Below, one piece after another: positions 12,327-13,178 of a stretch of 13,178 nt of DNA; positions within the stretch are counted from its first letter, which is position 1; the number at the start of each line of letters is the position of its first letter. The notes beneath the pieces were generated by a model. That model saw nothing but the letters and a program-made list of their open reading frames with translations. It was not told the origin of the DNA and ran no database searches. The stretch is taken from positions 1 to 13,178 of the forward strand of contig JAGHTM010000132.1 of the NCBI GenBank assembly GCA_018065345.1, read 5' to 3'. The position numbers and the translations under genes were made by a program. Origin of the DNA: Candidatus Enterousia merdequi. GTDB taxonomy: Bacteria > Pseudomonadota > Alphaproteobacteria > Rs-D84.

Positions 12327-13178
12327 TTACATATTTTCTTTCAATGTACATCCCAAAGTTTCCAAACCATTTGCGATAACATTTCTTAATGCAGCAACCA
12401 TCAACATACGATTATTTGTCGTTGCTTTATCGTTTTCATTTATCAATTTAACACCATCATGTGAAGACCACAAAGAATGGAAATTTGCAGCAACTTCTTC
12501 AAGATATTTTGTTAATAAATTTGGCGCTTTGTTTTTACCAGCACTTTCAACAACAGAAGGATAATCACCCAACATCTTAATCAATCTGCGTTCAATATCC
12601 GTTGCAGATTTATAATCATATTGTTGTTTTAACAAAGCATCTATATCTTCACCAAACAAAGTTTGATATTTTTTCAATACAGAGTTTGCACGTGCATAAG
12701 CATATTGCATATAATATACAGGATTATCTTTTGATTGTTCTTTGGCTTTTTGTAAATCAAAAGTCATTTGAGTATCTGGACTTTTTATAACCATAAACAA
12801 TCTTAAAACATCTGCGTCTATTTCGTCCAAAACATCTTCTATCATTACGAAATTGCCAGCACGTTTAGACATCTTAAATGGCTTACCATCTTTTTCAAGA
12901 TTTACAATTTGGCATAACACAACATCTAAATTTGCCATATTGTTTGTGACAGCACCCAATGCAGATTTAATACGTTTAACATACCCACCATGATCTGCAC
13001 CCCAAACATCAACCTGCTTTTGAAAGCCACGTTTGAATTTATTCAAATGATAAGCAATATCAGAAGCAAAATATGTTGTTTCGCCATTAGAACGAGCAAT
13101 CACACGGTCAGAGTCATCACCAAATTCAGTAGATTTGAATAATAATTGTTCTGTTGGAACCCAATCTTCATCAGATTC
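12327..13178 (-). CDS. argS: Arginyl-tRNA synthetase, C-terminal part; 5' end beyond window
   Basis: Class I synthetase that charges tRNA-Arg. The last 283 residues are visible and the frame is open to the right edge (13178), so the start lies outside; GTG at 13103 is an internal valine codon and not a start. Visible landmarks are TTYFASDIAYHLNKFKRGF, VWGADHGGYVKRIK and the second ATP-binding motif FKMSKRAGNFV, which is a full KMSKR form. NPVYYMQYAYAR marks the start of the helical DALR anticodon-binding domain. The C-terminal MLMVAALRNVIANGLETLG is typical, although the usual ending GVxAPERM is replaced by GCTLKENM. The HIGH motif and the Add-1 domain would be upstream, outside the window. 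It ends at a shared bidirectional terminator. Identification is certain. Confidence 0.97.
   Translation of the reverse strand, partial: ESDEDWVPTEQLLFKSTEFGDDSDRVIARSNGETTYFASDIAYHLNKFKRGFQKQVDVWGADHGGYVKRIKSALGAVTNNMANLDVVLCQIVNLEKDGKPFKMSKRAGNFVMIEDVLDEIDADVLRLFMVIKSPDTQMTFDLQKAKEQSKDNPVYYMQYAYARANSVLKKYQTLFGEDIDALLKQQYDYKSATDIERRLIKMLGDYPSVVESAGKNKAPNLLTKYLEEVAANFHSLWSSHDGVKLINENDKATTNNRMLMVAALRNVIANGLETLGCTLKENM

Noticed and set aside
12327..13103. Reading the right-hand gene as a complete 258-residue protein starting at 13103
   Set aside because: The frame continues open to the window edge with arginyl-tRNA synthetase sequence; the GTG at 13103 is internal.
1..13178. Mobile elements, CRISPR arrays or prophage
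   Set aside because: No transposase or integrase motifs, no direct-repeat/spacer array, and no phage structural genes; the only phage-linked family is the small Imm-like protein.

Overview
This is an AT-rich window from a Gram-negative bacterium that lives at least partly without oxygen. An outer-membrane beta-barrel protein, a lipoprotein and an MsbA-like exporter point to Gram-negative. A class III (oxygen-sensitive) ribonucleotide reductase and pyruvate phosphate dikinase point to an anaerobic or fermentative life. Secreted proteins with InlB/Listeria-Bacteroides-type repeats suggest a host-associated, perhaps gut, habitat. An alphaproteobacterial relative is my best guess, but it is inferred from gene character and not tested. 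The genetic code is standard (TGG for Trp, TGA and TAA as stops). There are no tRNA or rRNA genes, CRISPR arrays or insertion sequences.

Layout. Positions 1-2781 hold a minus-strand anaerobic dNTP operon: nrdD (652-2706), a 58-residue gene carrying the glycyl-radical segment normally fused to the end of NrdD (442-618), and nrdG (1-422, cut by the window edge). Two NrdR boxes (2733-2781) lie just upstream. Positions 2782-3250 contain no convincing protein gene. They hold a long-range inverted repeat and a probable small RNA on the minus strand (about 3075-3172) with its own promoter, a pseudoknot-type fold and a U-tract end. Positions 3251-5135 hold three short minus-strand transcription units: a DUF378 membrane protein, an InlB-repeat secreted protein and a MORN-type lipoprotein. 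Positions 5149-7809 are ppdK, divergent from an ABC exporter at 7962-9773. Positions 9796-10772 are a second InlB-repeat secreted protein followed closely by a superinfection-immunity-family membrane protein. Positions 10927-12274 hold an HD-domain protein and a beta-barrel protein on the plus strand. Positions 12327-13178 are the C-terminal part of argS.

The genes are mostly a patchwork of one- or two-gene units, most of which end in a strong hairpin terminator. Several promoters share the nonamer TGATATAAT, an extended -10 element. The most interesting points are the NrdD whose glycyl-radical domain is a separate cistron, placed in the same reading frame after two tandem stop codons, and the pseudoknotted small-RNA candidate between the nrd operon and the DUF378 gene.
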